A stretch of DNA of 64,000 bases from Nitrosomonas sp. (GCF_020852615.1 NZ_JADZAJ010000031.1:1-64000); one strand, 5' to 3'. Shown: positions 1 to 9,057, numbered from the stretch's first letter. Notes: generated from the letters alone by a model not told the origin. Program-made: numbers and translations.

Positions 1-116
1 CCGCAACTGCTGCCGTCAGGGTACTGGAAGATTTAGGCATCGTGACGGAGATGACCGGGCAGAAAAAGAACCGCAGCTACAGCTACCAGGCATACGTTGA
101 ACTGCTCTCCCGATGA
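1..116 (+). CDS. Fic family protein, C-terminal end (partial)
   Basis: An open frame enters from the left edge (first full codon at base 3) and ends with TGA at 114-116, giving 37 residues. The peptide (TAAVRVLEDLGIVTEMTGQK, then a run ending SYQAYVELLSR) has the look of the winged-helix tail found at the C-terminus of many Fic/DOC adenylyltransferases, where a new helix-turn-helix ends in 'Y..Y...L'. The catalytic HPFxxGNGR motif would lie upstream, outside the window. Only the tail is seen, so another winged-helix protein remains possible. Confidence 0.6.
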   Translation, partial: ATAAVRVLEDLGIVTEMTGQKKNRSYSYQAYVELLSR

Positions 117-282
117 CAAACACCCGCTCCTCATCTTCCTCACTGAGTTTCTCCGTCCAGCTTCTGTTTTTTTATCTTTCCTGAACACTTCCCCACACGT
201 TACCGGTGTAAAAAAGCAGCTATCGCTCACCGGCATCTGCCGGTGTAGGATATGGTCATCCATTGCTGCGAAGGAGGGAAAA

Positions 283-909
283 ATGTTCGAAGATCGTACC
301 GCAGCCGCCATCCGGCTGGCAGAACAGCTCAAAATCTACCGGGGACAGAACCCGCTGGTACTGGCAATTCCACGCGGTGCGGTGCCCATGTCCCGCATCA
401 TCGCAGATAAATTGGGGGGTGAACTGGATGTCGTGCTGGTACGCAAGCTGCGCGCCCCTGGCAATCCGGAATTTGCGATTGGTGCCATCGATGAGAACGG
501 GCAGGTTTATCTGGCCGGCCATGCTGCACAAAGCGGTGCCACTCCCGCATACATTGAAACCGAGAAAGCGGCCCAGCTCGAAGTATTACGTGAACGGCGC
601 CTGCGCTATACGCCCATTCGCCCGCCTGCTGATCCGCATGACCGGATCGTGATTGTGGTGGACGATGGCCTGGCAACCGGTGCCACCATGATCGCGGCAC
701 TGCATGCCGTACGCAGCCGGCAGCCGCGCAAACTGATATGTGCTGTGCCTGTTGCACCTGCCGGGACACTGGCTGACATCACGCCGCTTGTGGATGAGAC
801 CATCTGCCTGGAAACACCGGCAGTATTTTATTCAGTGGGCCAGTTTTATCATTCGTTTCCACAGATCGATGACGATCAGGTCATCGCGGCGCTGGGAGCT
901 GCTCCGTAA
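283..909 (+). CDS. phosphoribosyltransferase family protein
   Basis: A 208-residue protein of the type I phosphoribosyltransferase fold. The PRPP-binding loop is at residues 125-135 (VVDDGLATGAT), and an N-terminal VLAIPRGAVP segment is typical of the stand-alone bacterial group. The ATG at 283 is chosen over an in-frame start at 97 because a strong ribosome site AAGGAGG lies at 271-277. Such proteins are cytoplasmic. The acceptor base is not evident from sequence and many members have no known substrate. No operon partner is visible: the preceding gene ends at 116 and the next lies on the other strand. Confidence 0.8.
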   Translation: MFEDRTAAAIRLAEQLKIYRGQNPLVLAIPRGAVPMSRIIADKLGGELDVVLVRKLRAPGNPEFAIGAIDENGQVYLAGHAAQSGATPAYIETEKAAQLEVLRERRLRYTPIRPPADPHDRIVIVVDDGLATGATMIAALHAVRSRQPRKLICAVPVAPAGTLADITPLVDETICLETPAVFYSVGQFYHSFPQIDDDQVIAALGAAP

Positions 910-962
910 AAATACATCAATAAATTGACTGCCCGGATACCCCTGATCAGGCGGGGAAATGA

Positions 963-1115
963 TCAGCCGGTGCTGACCGGGCGGGTTAATCTGGCACGTG
1001 GCAAATGGAAAAATTCAGCCTGGATAGGCTCATTACCCCGGTGATGCATGCTGGTAAACAAATCGAAACTGCCATCGTATAGCGCCAGATAATGGATAAA
1101 GTAAAACTGCGGCAC
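963..1115 (-). other. possible small ORF downstream of the RsmI-like gene
   Basis: A 50-codon frame starting at a GTG (1115-1113) and ending TGA at 963 has a protein-like composition rich in aromatic residues (QFYFIHYLALYDGSFDLFTS). The same frame stays open further upstream, overlapping the end of the methyltransferase gene, but has no ATG or ribosome site. It may be a short gene, the remnant of a longer one, or chance. I do not recognise the family. Confidence 0.25.
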
Positions 1116-1135
1116 CGGGTATGAAGTAAATTCAC

Positions 1136-1858
1136 TCAGTGTTTTGAAGCATGCAGCAGAAATACTGTCGGTTTTTTCTGCAAATCCGGCCAGTTATTAC
1201 TTCCCCGCCATTCACCAACCGATTGTGTCAGCACCAGTTCATCTGCCTGGGTAAGGCTGCTGGCAACGCATATATCGGTTTTTTCGCCACATTGCTGTAT
1301 CAGTGCTTCCAGTAACTTCCGGTTACGATAGGGTGTTTCGATAAAAATCTGCGTTTCGCCTGCGACGATGGAGGCTTTTTCCAGCTGGATGATCTTTTTG
1401 TTTCGCTGATCCGGGGCAACCGGCAGATAACCATGAAAGTGGAAATGCTGGCCGTTTAACCCGGAAGCCATCAATGCCAGCAGGATTGAAGAAGGCCCCA
1501 CCAGCGGCACAACCCGAATCCGTTTGCGATGTGCCAGCCGGACAAGCGCGCCACCAGGATCGGCTATTGCCGGACAACCTGCCTCAGATAACAGGCCAGT
1601 ATCTTCACCCGCCAGTAATGGTGCCAGCAGTGCTTCCACTCCACCGGCCGGGGTATGTTCATCCAGCACTTCCAGCTGGAGTGTCTGCACGGCCCGATGC
1701 GGATTTACCTGCTTGAGAAAATGGCGAGCTGTTTTAGGATGTTCGACGATGAAGCGCTCCAGCAATCCGATTTGCTGCAGGACTTCAACCGGCAGTATTC
1801 GGGCGAGGTTGCTCTCACCCAGCGGAGCCGGAATCAGATAGAGCGTGCCGTAAGACAT
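1136..1858 (-). CDS. SAM-dependent methyltransferase, RsmI-like tetrapyrrole methylase family
   Basis: The 240-residue protein shows the family's landmarks: N-terminal YLIPAPLGE, the LLSEAGCPAIADPG stretch at residues 89-102 and VGPSSILLALMASG at about 120-133. These are shared with RsmI, the 2'-O-methyltransferase of C1402 in 16S rRNA. It is shorter and more divergent than RsmI itself, and belongs to the paralogous group often annotated only as SAM-dependent methyltransferase. Its RNA target is therefore inferred, not seen. It lies 22 bp downstream of apaG on the same strand and is probably cotranscribed with it. Confidence 0.75.
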   Translation of the reverse strand: MSYGTLYLIPAPLGESNLARILPVEVLQQIGLLERFIVEHPKTARHFLKQVNPHRAVQTLQLEVLDEHTPAGGVEALLAPLLAGEDTGLLSEAGCPAIADPGGALVRLAHRKRIRVVPLVGPSSILLALMASGLNGQHFHFHGYLPVAPDQRNKKIIQLEKASIVAGETQIFIETPYRNRKLLEALIQQCGEKTDICVASSLTQADELVLTQSVGEWRGSNNWPDLQKKPTVFLLHASKH

Positions 1859-1880
1859 AACGAGGCGGATCGGTACAGCA

Positions 1881-2264
1881 CTAATGCAGCACGCGCGGTA
1901 CGCTCAGAATAAATTCAGGAATTTCTGCCGAGAAATGAAACCCGTCTTCAGCCACCATCTGATAGGAGCCTTTCATTAAGCCGGCATGTGCGGAAATGAC
2001 CGTTCCGCTGGTGTATTCATACGTTCCGCCGGGTTTAAGCAAGGGTTGTTCACCGACCACACCCAGCCCGCGTACTTCGCGTATATCACCATCTCCATCC
2101 GTAATAATCCAGTGACGGCTTACCAGTTGTGCGGCAACACTGCCGGTATTGCTGACGGTAATCGTATAGGCAAATACATGCCGTTCCGCCTCGGAATCAG
2201 ACTGATCCGGCAAATAGGTGGTATGCACTTCGACTTTTATGCTGTATTTTTGCTCGTTTTCCAT
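1881..2264 (-). CDS. apaG: ApaG family protein
   Basis: The 127 residues match the full length of ApaG, a small single-domain protein with a fibronectin type III-like fold. Visible conserved segments are the VAQLVSRHWIITDG strand, GVVGEQPLLKPGG and YTSGTVISAHAGLMKGSYQM. In enterobacteria ApaG has been linked to Co2+/Mg2+ resistance, and the biochemical role is still unclear. It is the first gene of a short minus-strand unit with the RsmI-like methyltransferase. The divergent 5' side holds the c-di-GMP riboswitch of the protease gene. Confidence 0.92.
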   Translation of the reverse strand: MENEQKYSIKVEVHTTYLPDQSDSEAERHVFAYTITVSNTGSVAAQLVSRHWIITDGDGDIREVRGLGVVGEQPLLKPGGTYEYTSGTVISAHAGLMKGSYQMVAEDGFHFSAEIPEFILSVPRVLH

Positions 2265-2382
2265 AGGCCGTATTCCACACTATTTCCCGGAGGACAGCAA
2301 GCAACCGATCACCAGAAGTACTCCCATCATAAAGGTTCCGCACTATTCTGCCGTATTCATTCCAGCATTAATGCTGTAACCG

Positions 2383-2463
2383 ATAAAGGCTAACCTGTCC
2401 GTAAGGCAGGGGCGCAAAGCTTCCGATCCTGGTTTGTACCGGGAAAGCGGGGTTGCCGAAGTT
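2383..2463 (+). promoter_or_regulatory. c-di-GMP-I (GEMM) riboswitch
   Basis: The segment follows the GEMM-I consensus. A first helix is closed by a GTAA tetraloop (CCTGTC CGTAAG GCAGGG). It is followed by the near-invariant GGCGCAAAGCTTCCG junction, a second helix CCTGG/CCGGG, and the closing AAAGCGGGGTTGCCGAAG. The ATG of the secreted protease lies 78 bp further on the same strand, so the leader should sense cyclic di-GMP and control that gene. Whether binding turns it on or off cannot be told: no clear terminator separates the aptamer from the start. Confidence 0.9.
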
Positions 2464-2540
2464 CACATCCGATTTTTTCTATTCGGACGTGCGTACTGAT
2501 GAATCGGCTTTGTTTAATCAATTCTTTCAAGGAGCCGCGC

Positions 2541-4679
2541 ATGTCAAATGCAAAATCCGTCTATTATTCACCTGCTCACTGTACTGCCAGGAGACGTACG
2601 GCTGAAGTTTTCCACCGTTTCTTCAGTTTCCTGATTTTTACCGTTCTGCTGATCATGTTTTCCGGCGGCAGCCACGCCAGCCCGGAAAAAGGGGTACAGA
2701 CAGCCGTTAAACCGGAATCTGCCAATAAAGCTGATGCTTCCCGATCCCGCTGGGCGAAAGGCCGTCTACTGGTAATTCCGCGCGCCGGGTTGTCTGAAGC
2801 GGAATTTACCAAAGCTTTCAAACCACATGGTGTGAAATCAAGGCGCAAACTCAAAGAACTGAATGCCCATATTTACGAGCTGCCCGATGGGGTGGATGAA
2901 GTGAAAGTAATGAATCAGCTCAAAAAAGACCGGCGCTTCAAGGCGGTTGAGCTCGACAGAGTGGTTGAACCTGAGCAGATTGTAACGGATCCCGATATTA
3001 ACAACAGTTGGGCGCTGCCAAAAATCCAGGCACCTGCTGCCTGGGATATTGCCACCGGAGATGGTGTCACTATTGCTATTCTTGATACCGGGGTGGATGG
3101 CAATCATCCGGATCTGGCCGCCAATATGCTTCCCGGCTGGAATGCGTATGACAACAACACCGATACCAGTGACGTTTACGGTCATGGCACCAAGGTAGCC
3201 GGCACGGCTGCCGCCGCTGCCAATAACGGGAATGGCAGCTCCGGTGTTGCCTGGAATGCACGCATCCTGCCGGTACGCATTTCCATGCCGAACGGTTCAG
3301 CCTACCTGAGTACGATGGCGCAGGGTATCCGCTGGGCGGCAGATAACGGCGCAAAAGTAGCCAATATCAGCTACGGCGGGGCAGAAAGTCTGACTGTTCA
3401 GTCCGCTGCCAGCTATATGCGCAGCAAGGGAGGAGTCGTCGTTATGTCCGCGGGCAACAATGGCGGATTGAATAACTTTCCACCCAGCGATACCATTATT
3501 GTTACTTCTGCGACTGACAGCAATGATGCACTGGCCAGCTGGTCCAGCTACGGGCCGCATGTGGATGTATCCGCACCTGGTGTCAGTATCTACACCACAA
3601 TAAGAGGAGGGGGTTACGGCTATGTCTCCGGTACTTCCTTTTCCAGCCCGATCGTAGCAGCAACCGCTGCTTTGTTGTTTTCAGTCAACCCAAACCTGGC
3701 ACCGGCGGATATCGACCAGTTGCTGACAGGCACTTCACAGGATCTCGGCAGTACCGGTTATGACCAGTATTTCGGCCACGGCCGCATCAATGCCGCCAGT
3801 GCGGTCAGTACAGCCTACGCACGTATCAGTACAGACAGAACGCCACCGGTGATTGGCATCACTTCTCCCACAGGAGGAACGGTATCCGGCAGCGTGCCGG
3901 TGGATGTCAATTATTCCGACAACAAGGGGGTGGTGCGCGTGGAGCTGTATGTCAATGGCCGCAAGATTATTGAAGATGCCCAGCCGCCTTTTGCCTTCGC
4001 CTGGGATACCACCACGCTGGCTGACGGCAGCTATACGCTGGTAGCGTATGCGTTTGATGCCGCCGGGAATCAGGGGACATCATCCCCGGTTAAGGTTACG
4101 GTGAAGAATGTTGCCGCCGATACCACGCCCCCTGCCATCAGCATTACCTCCCCTGCCGGTGGAACCGTGTCCGGCAGCATAACAGTGGGTGTGAATTACT
4201 CCGACAACGTTGGTGTGGTGCGCACGGAGCTGTACGTTAACGGCAGCAAGGTGATGGAAGATACCCGGCCGGGCACCGGATTCACCTGGGATACCAGATT
4301 GCTGGCCGATGGCAGCTATACACTGGTGGTGTATGCATTTGATGCTGCCGGGAATCGGGGCGCTTCTTCTGCTGTCGGTGTGACTGTGAAAAATACGGTC
4401 GTAAAACCCGAGCCTTTACCGCAAATTACCCGGTTCAGCCTCAAGGATGGTCAAAAAGTCGGGGGCACTGTCATTACCACGGTAGCTGCAGACAAGAACA
4501 CAAAGAAAATCAACCTGAAGGCCAATGGCAGCATCATCGCCACCGTCAACAGCAACCTGCTGGTCTATGCCTGGAATACCTGGAGCACCATACCGCGTGG
4601 CAGCACTATCACAGTCACTGCAGAAGCATTCAATACCAGAGGGGATGTTACAAGCAGGACAGTTACCATAAAGAACTGA
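2541..4679 (+). CDS. secreted subtilisin-like serine protease (S8) with C-terminal Ig-like repeats
   Basis: The 712-residue preproenzyme has a basic N-terminus with a hydrophobic signal segment (about 28-43), a propeptide-like region (about 72-145) and an S8 catalytic domain. The triad is complete: Asp182 (ILDTGVDGNHPDL), His215 (YGHGTKVAGT), Ser366 (SGTSFSSP), with oxyanion Asn306. Two near-identical Ig-like repeats follow (about 437-535 and 540-635; TPPxIxITSPxGG), then a third diverged one. Such repeats often mediate cell-surface or polymer binding. The ATG at 2541 has AAGGAG just upstream and is preferred to 2499. A c-di-GMP riboswitch precedes it, suggesting control with biofilm or motility state. 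Confidence 0.93.
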   Translation: MSNAKSVYYSPAHCTARRRTAEVFHRFFSFLIFTVLLIMFSGGSHASPEKGVQTAVKPESANKADASRSRWAKGRLLVIPRAGLSEAEFTKAFKPHGVKSRRKLKELNAHIYELPDGVDEVKVMNQLKKDRRFKAVELDRVVEPEQIVTDPDINNSWALPKIQAPAAWDIATGDGVTIAILDTGVDGNHPDLAANMLPGWNAYDNNTDTSDVYGHGTKVAGTAAAAANNGNGSSGVAWNARILPVRISMPNGSAYLSTMAQGIRWAADNGAKVANISYGGAESLTVQSAASYMRSKGGVVVMSAGNNGGLNNFPPSDTIIVTSATDSNDALASWSSYGPHVDVSAPGVSIYTTIRGGGYGYVSGTSFSSPIVAATAALLFSVNPNLAPADIDQLLTGTSQDLGSTGYDQYFGHGRINAASAVSTAYARISTDRTPPVIGITSPTGGTVSGSVPVDVNYSDNKGVVRVELYVNGRKIIEDAQPPFAFAWDTTTLADGSYTLVAYAFDAAGNQGTSSPVKVTVKNVAADTTPPAISITSPAGGTVSGSITVGVNYSDNVGVVRTELYVNGSKVMEDTRPGTGFTWDTRLLADGSYTLVVYAFDAAGNRGASSAVGVTVKNTVVKPEPLPQITRFSLKDGQKVGGTVITTVAADKNTKKINLKANGSIIATVNSNLLVYAWNTWSTIPRGSTITVTAEAFNTRGDVTSRTVTIKN

Positions 4680-4716
4680 TAGAACCGATCGCTTTTTTTG
4701 CGAAGGTTACCGGCTC

Positions 4717-4756
4717 TAAAAAAGCCCTGTCCTGTTTTTCCGGGCAGGGCTTTTTG
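4717..4756. terminator. bidirectional intrinsic terminator between the protease gene and xthA
   Basis: GCCCTG (4724-4729) pairs with CAGGGC (4745-4750). The stem is flanked by an A-run on the left and a T-run on the right, so it can end transcription from both convergent genes. Confidence 0.85.
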
Positions 4757-4848
4757 TTACCCGCCCTGTAAACCTTTTGCTGCTCTGCTGACTAACCCGT
4801 TAAAACAACCAGTAACCAGGGCAGCCGCAACTGGTAAATAAGAGGCCT

Positions 4849-5619
4849 TTATTTCCAGTCGTAGTCAATCGTTAATGGTGCGTGATCTGAAAAACGCTCT
4901 GCCTTGAAAATCGAAGTACCGGTTGCCGTGTCTGCCAGTCCCGGTGTGGCAATCTGGTAATCAATCCGCCAGCCAACATTCTTTGCCCATGCCTGGCCGC
5001 GATTGGACCACCAGGTATACTGATCCGGTTCCGGATTGATCTTGCGGAACACGTCCACCAGTTTCAGTTCATCAAACACGGAAGATAGCCAGGCACGCTC
5101 TTCTGGCAGGAATCCCGAATTTTTCTGGTTGGAACGCCAGTTTTTAAGGTCGATTTCCCGATGCGCGATATTCCAGTCACCGCACAGCAACACGTCCCGG
5201 CCACTTTCCGCCAGTGAGCGCAGCTGTGGAAAAAATTGCTCCATGAAGAAAAATTTTGCTGCCTGGCGATGCGCCCCACTGGATCCGGAAGGAAGATAAA
5301 TGGAAATAATGGTCAGATTGCCAAAATCCATCCGCAAGAAACGCCCTTCCACGTCAATTTCCGGAATACCCGTCCCTTCCACAACGTGATCGGGGATGCG
5401 GCGGGTATAGATTCCCACTCCGCTATACCCTTTTTTCTCGGCACAGTGGAAATAACCGGTGTAGCCGTCCGGTGCACGCATGATGCCGTTAATATCACCC
5501 TGTTGCGCCTTCAGTTCCTGAACACAGATGACATCCGCCCCCTGCCGGGGCAGCCAGTCAAAAAGCCCCTTGCTGGCTGCTGAACGCAAGCCGTTCAGGT
5601 TTAATGTGATGATTCTCAT
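4849..5619 (-). CDS. xthA: exodeoxyribonuclease III
   Basis: The 256-residue protein of the endonuclease/exonuclease/phosphatase fold starts MRIITLNLNGLRSAASKG and carries the metal-binding Glu in VICVQELKAQ. It also has the GDWNIAH motif and the C-terminal SDHAPLTIDY with the catalytic Asp-His pair. XthA cuts at abasic sites and degrades one strand of duplex DNA 3'->5' in base-excision repair in the cytoplasm. It is convergent with the protease gene across a shared terminator. A small exported protein gene lies 13 bp upstream on the same strand. Confidence 0.93.
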   Translation of the reverse strand: MRIITLNLNGLRSAASKGLFDWLPRQGADVICVQELKAQQGDINGIMRAPDGYTGYFHCAEKKGYSGVGIYTRRIPDHVVEGTGIPEIDVEGRFLRMDFGNLTIISIYLPSGSSGAHRQAAKFFFMEQFFPQLRSLAESGRDVLLCGDWNIAHREIDLKNWRSNQKNSGFLPEERAWLSSVFDELKLVDVFRKINPEPDQYTWWSNRGQAWAKNVGWRIDYQIATPGLADTATGTSIFKAERFSDHAPLTIDYDWK

Positions 5620-5632
5620 CGGTTACGGATAC

Positions 5633-6016
5633 TCAGTGGCGGGACAGGTCAGGTTTACAGTAAACCCGTGCCGGATACCCCTCTGCACGGCGGGTATTGC
5701 GGATGACATCCCCGCCACTTCGGACACACACCAGAGTTGATTTATCCAGATTGGTAAAATACTGGTTATCTCCCGGCAGAGAAGGATCTGGCGGAACAGC
5801 TTCGCGGATGGCGCGGCAGGTTGCCGGCTCATTTTCAGGTACAGGGTCATCGGTATGTGGCGGCAGCGGGCAAAGCCGGCAGGGATTGCCCGGGCACAAA
5901 CAACCTTTGCATTTTGCACTGACGCTGTTACCGGCACTGGCTGACTGGGCATTTGATACCGCCGGCAAAGCTATCAGCACAGAAAACATAGAACAAATCA
6001 TCCATCTCAGCCACAT
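5633..6016 (-). CDS. small Cys-rich exported protein of unknown function
   Basis: The 127 residues begin with a signal peptide (hydrophobic core MFSVLIALPAVSNA, cleavage likely after Ala23). The mature part holds eight Cys. Five of them cluster in CKGCLCPGNPCRLC, followed by a proline-rich acidic stretch and three more Cys towards the C-terminus. That pattern suggests disulfides or metal binding in the periplasm. The ATG at 6016 is supported by AGGAGGAAAG a few bases upstream. It sits 13 bp ahead of xthA and 48 bp after darP on the same strand. I do not recognise a family. Confidence 0.65.
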   Translation of the reverse strand: MWLRWMICSMFSVLIALPAVSNAQSASAGNSVSAKCKGCLCPGNPCRLCPLPPHTDDPVPENEPATCRAIREAVPPDPSLPGDNQYFTNLDKSTLVCVRSGGDVIRNTRRAEGYPARVYCKPDLSRH

Positions 6017-6064
6017 TGATTACTTTCCTCCTGATAACAATAACAAATTAAGGATTCTTAACAT

Positions 6065-6604
6065 CTACCCGGCCACCTCCGGAATAATCTGCCGCAGCAG
6101 CTGGAACAGCATACGAAAGCTTTTGGGCGGCTTACCTGCCAGCTTTTCTTTTTCGATATTGCGCAGCAGGGTGCGTAACTGATGAACATCCGTGTCCGGA
6201 TAAGCCTGGATAAATTCAGTCACCATTTTTTCATCACTGACAAGGCGATCACGCCACCGCTCCAGCTGATGCAGCCAGGCAGTATGGCGCAGACCGGTAT
6301 GCTGCCAGGCATCCAGCTTTTCCTGGATTGGCAGGGGATCAACCATGCGCATTAACTTACCGATAAATTGCAGTTGCCGCCGGCGTGCACCATGACCGGT
6401 CATTTTGCGGGCTTCCAGCAAGGCATCTGCAAGCCTTTCCGGCAGATCCAGCTCAGCTATACGGGATGGATCCAGTTCCACCAGCCGCTCGCCCAACGCC
6501 TGCAAGGCGTGCATTTCCTGCTTGACACGGGTTTTACTGGGTTGGGATTCAAGCTCGGAATCAGGCGGAAAATTGTTCTGCTGGCGATGGTCAGACACAG
6601 TCAC
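6065..6604 (-). CDS. darP: dual-action ribosomal maturation protein DarP (YjgA, DUF615)
   Basis: The 179-residue, charged, helical protein matches the YjgA/DarP family: SKTRVKQEMHALQALGERLV near the N-terminus, ELDLPERLADALLEARKM, then GARRRQLQFIGKLMR. In E. coli it binds late 50S precursors and helps fold the peptidyl-transferase centre. It is divergent from pmbA with about 155 bp between them. That pairing (darP next to pmbA, in opposite orientation) is very common in proteobacteria and supports the call. Confidence 0.93.
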   Translation of the reverse strand: MTVSDHRQQNNFPPDSELESQPSKTRVKQEMHALQALGERLVELDPSRIAELDLPERLADALLEARKMTGHGARRRQLQFIGKLMRMVDPLPIQEKLDAWQHTGLRHTAWLHQLERWRDRLVSDEKMVTEFIQAYPDTDVHQLRTLLRNIEKEKLAGKPPKSFRMLFQLLRQIIPEVAG

Positions 6605-6760
6605 TCATATCGGGTAGGGTCAAGAAGCTGTTATCATAACCTGCTTTGAATAGCGTACGGGGATCGGATCCGATCCCCGGCGTTTTTTCTGCAGGAAATC
6701 ACCACCTCGTTTAATACCGCGCCTTTTAACAAAGGATCAGCCGCCTAACACTCAATTTTC

Positions 6761-8128
6761 ATGGATAACTCAAGTCATCACCCGGAACAACAGCAGCCCT
6801 TTTCCTGTACACAGGAAACCTTGCAACAGATAGCAGAAGATGTGCTCGCCCTCGCCCGCAAAGGAGGAGCCGATGCTTGCGAGATGAATGTTTCAGAAGG
6901 CTCCGGCCAGAACGTTACCGTGCGCCGGGGAGAAGTCGAAACCATCGAGTACACTCGCGATAAAGGGATATCTGTTACGGTCCACATCGGCCATAAACGC
7001 GGCAATGCCAGCAGCTCGGATTTTTCTCCGCAAGCAATGCGCGAAACTGTCTCTGCTGCACTGTCAATTGCCCGGTACACGGCAGATGACAGCTATGCCG
7101 GCCTGGCTGATCAGGATTTACTGGCAACCTCTTTTCCGGACCTTGATCTTTACCATCCGTGGACACTGCCGGTTGAAGAAGCAATTGAACTGGCACGCCA
7201 GTGCGAAGCTGCAGCACTGGCAACCGACAAACGTATCACCAATTCGGAAGGTGCCAGTGTATCGGTTGGTACATCACAATTTGTGTATGCCAACACGCTT
7301 GGATTTTGTGCGGGGTATCCCCTGTCACGCCACAGTATCAGTTGCGCTGTCATTGCCGGAGAACAGGACAACATGCAGCGGGATTACTGGTACAGCGTTG
7401 CACGTGCAGCGGGTGACCTTGAAACTGTTGAAGCCATTGGCAGAAAAGCGGGTATGCGCAGTCTGGCACGTCTTGGTGCCAGAAAAATTGCCACCTGTGA
7501 AGTACCGGTACTGTTCGACGCCACTGTTGCCCCCGGCCTGATCGGCTATTTCGTTCGCGCAATCAGTGGTGGCAGCCTGTACCGGCAGTCTTCCTTCCTG
7601 CTGGACAGCATCGGTAAACAGGTATTTCCTGCAACAATCCAGATCAGTGAATTGCCGCATCTGCCAAAAGGCATGGCAAGCTGTGCATTTGACGACGAAG
7701 GCGTAGCAACCCATGCACGCAAGGTGGTGGAAAACGGCATTGTGCAGGGCTACTTTCTTGGCAGTTATACCGCACGCAAGCTCGGTATGCGTTCCACCGG
7801 CAATGCGGGCGGCAACCATAACCTGATCGTGGAAAACGATGCCGCCCTGCCTTTCGATACCTTACTGAAAAAAATGGGCAAAGGCCTGCTGGTCACCGAA
7901 CTGCTCGGTCATGGCGTCAATCCCGTTACTGGAGATTATTCTCAGGGGGCGGCCGGGTTCTGGGTGGAAAACGGTGAAATCAGCCATCCTGTGGAGGAAA
8001 TCACTATCGCCGGCAATCTGAAGGAAATGCTTGCCGGCATCATCGCTGTCGGCAATGACGTTATCGTGCGTGGTTCACGTCAGTGCGGCTCGTTACTGAT
8101 TGAGCGCATGACTGTTGCCGGGCATTAA
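6761..8128 (+). CDS. pmbA: metalloprotease PmbA/TldE
   Basis: The 455-residue protein matches PmbA (TldE), partner of TldD in the cytoplasmic protease that clears CcdA antitoxin and matures microcin B17-type peptides. Visible features are the N-terminal RKGGADACEMNVSEGSG, the VTVRRGEVETIEYTRDKGI strand pair and C-terminal TELLGHGVNPVTGDYSQGAA. As in other PmbA proteins, the HExxxH zinc site of TldD is absent. TldD is not in the window. Start ATG 6761; the EamA gene follows 8 bp after the stop. Confidence 0.93.
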   Translation: MDNSSHHPEQQQPFSCTQETLQQIAEDVLALARKGGADACEMNVSEGSGQNVTVRRGEVETIEYTRDKGISVTVHIGHKRGNASSSDFSPQAMRETVSAALSIARYTADDSYAGLADQDLLATSFPDLDLYHPWTLPVEEAIELARQCEAAALATDKRITNSEGASVSVGTSQFVYANTLGFCAGYPLSRHSISCAVIAGEQDNMQRDYWYSVARAAGDLETVEAIGRKAGMRSLARLGARKIATCEVPVLFDATVAPGLIGYFVRAISGGSLYRQSSFLLDSIGKQVFPATIQISELPHLPKGMASCAFDDEGVATHARKVVENGIVQGYFLGSYTARKLGMRSTGNAGGNHNLIVENDAALPFDTLLKKMGKGLLVTELLGHGVNPVTGDYSQGAAGFWVENGEISHPVEEITIAGNLKEMLAGIIAVGNDVIVRGSRQCGSLLIERMTVAGH

Positions 8129-8136
8129 AATCAGCG

Positions 8137-9045
8137 ATGACGAATACACACAATGAAAATCTTGGCTATGTGTACGGGCTGATTGCGGTTACCGCGTTTG
8201 CCCTTACACTTCCAGCCATGCGTGTGGCGCTTACTGTGCTGGATCCGGTATTTGTCGCGCTGGGACGCGGAGTGGGGGCAGCTGTGCTGGCAACCATTTT
8301 TTTAGGATTCACCCGGCAGCATTTGCCTGCCCGCAAAGAAGTCAAAGGATTGCTGATCGTCTCAGCGGGCGCCGTAATTGGTTTTCCATTACTGGCTGCC
8401 TGGGCAATGCTGTATGTCGATGCCTCACACGGCGGTGTCGTGCTTGGTATTCTTCCACTGGCAACGGCAGTGGCAGCCGCTCTGCTTTACCATGAACGGC
8501 CATCTGTCCGGTTCTGGTTATTTGCACTGATTGGTGCGATGCTGGTGGTGGGATATTCACTCAGTCAGGCTGGCGGAACCCTCACCATGGCAGACCTTGC
8601 CCTGTTCGGTTCTATTATCTGTGCCGCCGCCAGTTATGCGGAAGGGGCGCGGCTGACCCGATCATTAGGGGGGCCTCAGGTGATCTCATGGGCACTGGTG
8701 TTTTCCCTGCCTGTTCTGATCGTCCCAACCCTTTATTACGCCCCGGCATCACTGGATTTACCGCTCGATGTATGGTTAAGCTTTCTTTACCTTACCGCTG
8801 TCAGCCAGTTCCTTGGCTTTTTCCCCTGGTACCACGGACTTGCGCTTGGCGGCACTGCAAAGGTCAGTCAGACCCAGCTGCTGCAGCCTTTTCTGACCAT
8901 TATTGCATCTGTGTTACTGCTGGGAGAGCATGCAGATTTAATGACCTGGCTGGTTGCCGTTCTCGTAGCTGCAGTCGTTGCAGTTGGTAAGCGCGCCCGG
9001 GTGCAACACTACGAACCCGGATCAGCAACCATTGCAGACACCTGA
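8137..9045 (+). CDS. EamA/DMT-superfamily transporter
   Basis: This is a 302-residue polytopic inner-membrane protein with about ten hydrophobic segments in two homologous halves, the layout of the drug/metabolite transporter (EamA) family. The N-terminal half opens YGLIAVTAFALTLPAMRVAL. The C-terminal half contains the SQFLGFFPWYHGLALGG and LLQPFLTIIASVLLLGE segments typical of the fifth to ninth helices. Family members export amino acids, nucleotides or metabolites. The substrate cannot be deduced. Its ATG is 8 bp beyond the pmbA stop, so the two are probably cotranscribed. Confidence 0.85.
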   Translation: MTNTHNENLGYVYGLIAVTAFALTLPAMRVALTVLDPVFVALGRGVGAAVLATIFLGFTRQHLPARKEVKGLLIVSAGAVIGFPLLAAWAMLYVDASHGGVVLGILPLATAVAAALLYHERPSVRFWLFALIGAMLVVGYSLSQAGGTLTMADLALFGSIICAAASYAEGARLTRSLGGPQVISWALVFSLPVLIVPTLYYAPASLDLPLDVWLSFLYLTAVSQFLGFFPWYHGLALGGTAKVSQTQLLQPFLTIIASVLLLGEHADLMTWLVAVLVAAVVAVGKRARVQHYEPGSATIADT

Positions 9046-9057
9046 AAACTGCCGGAT

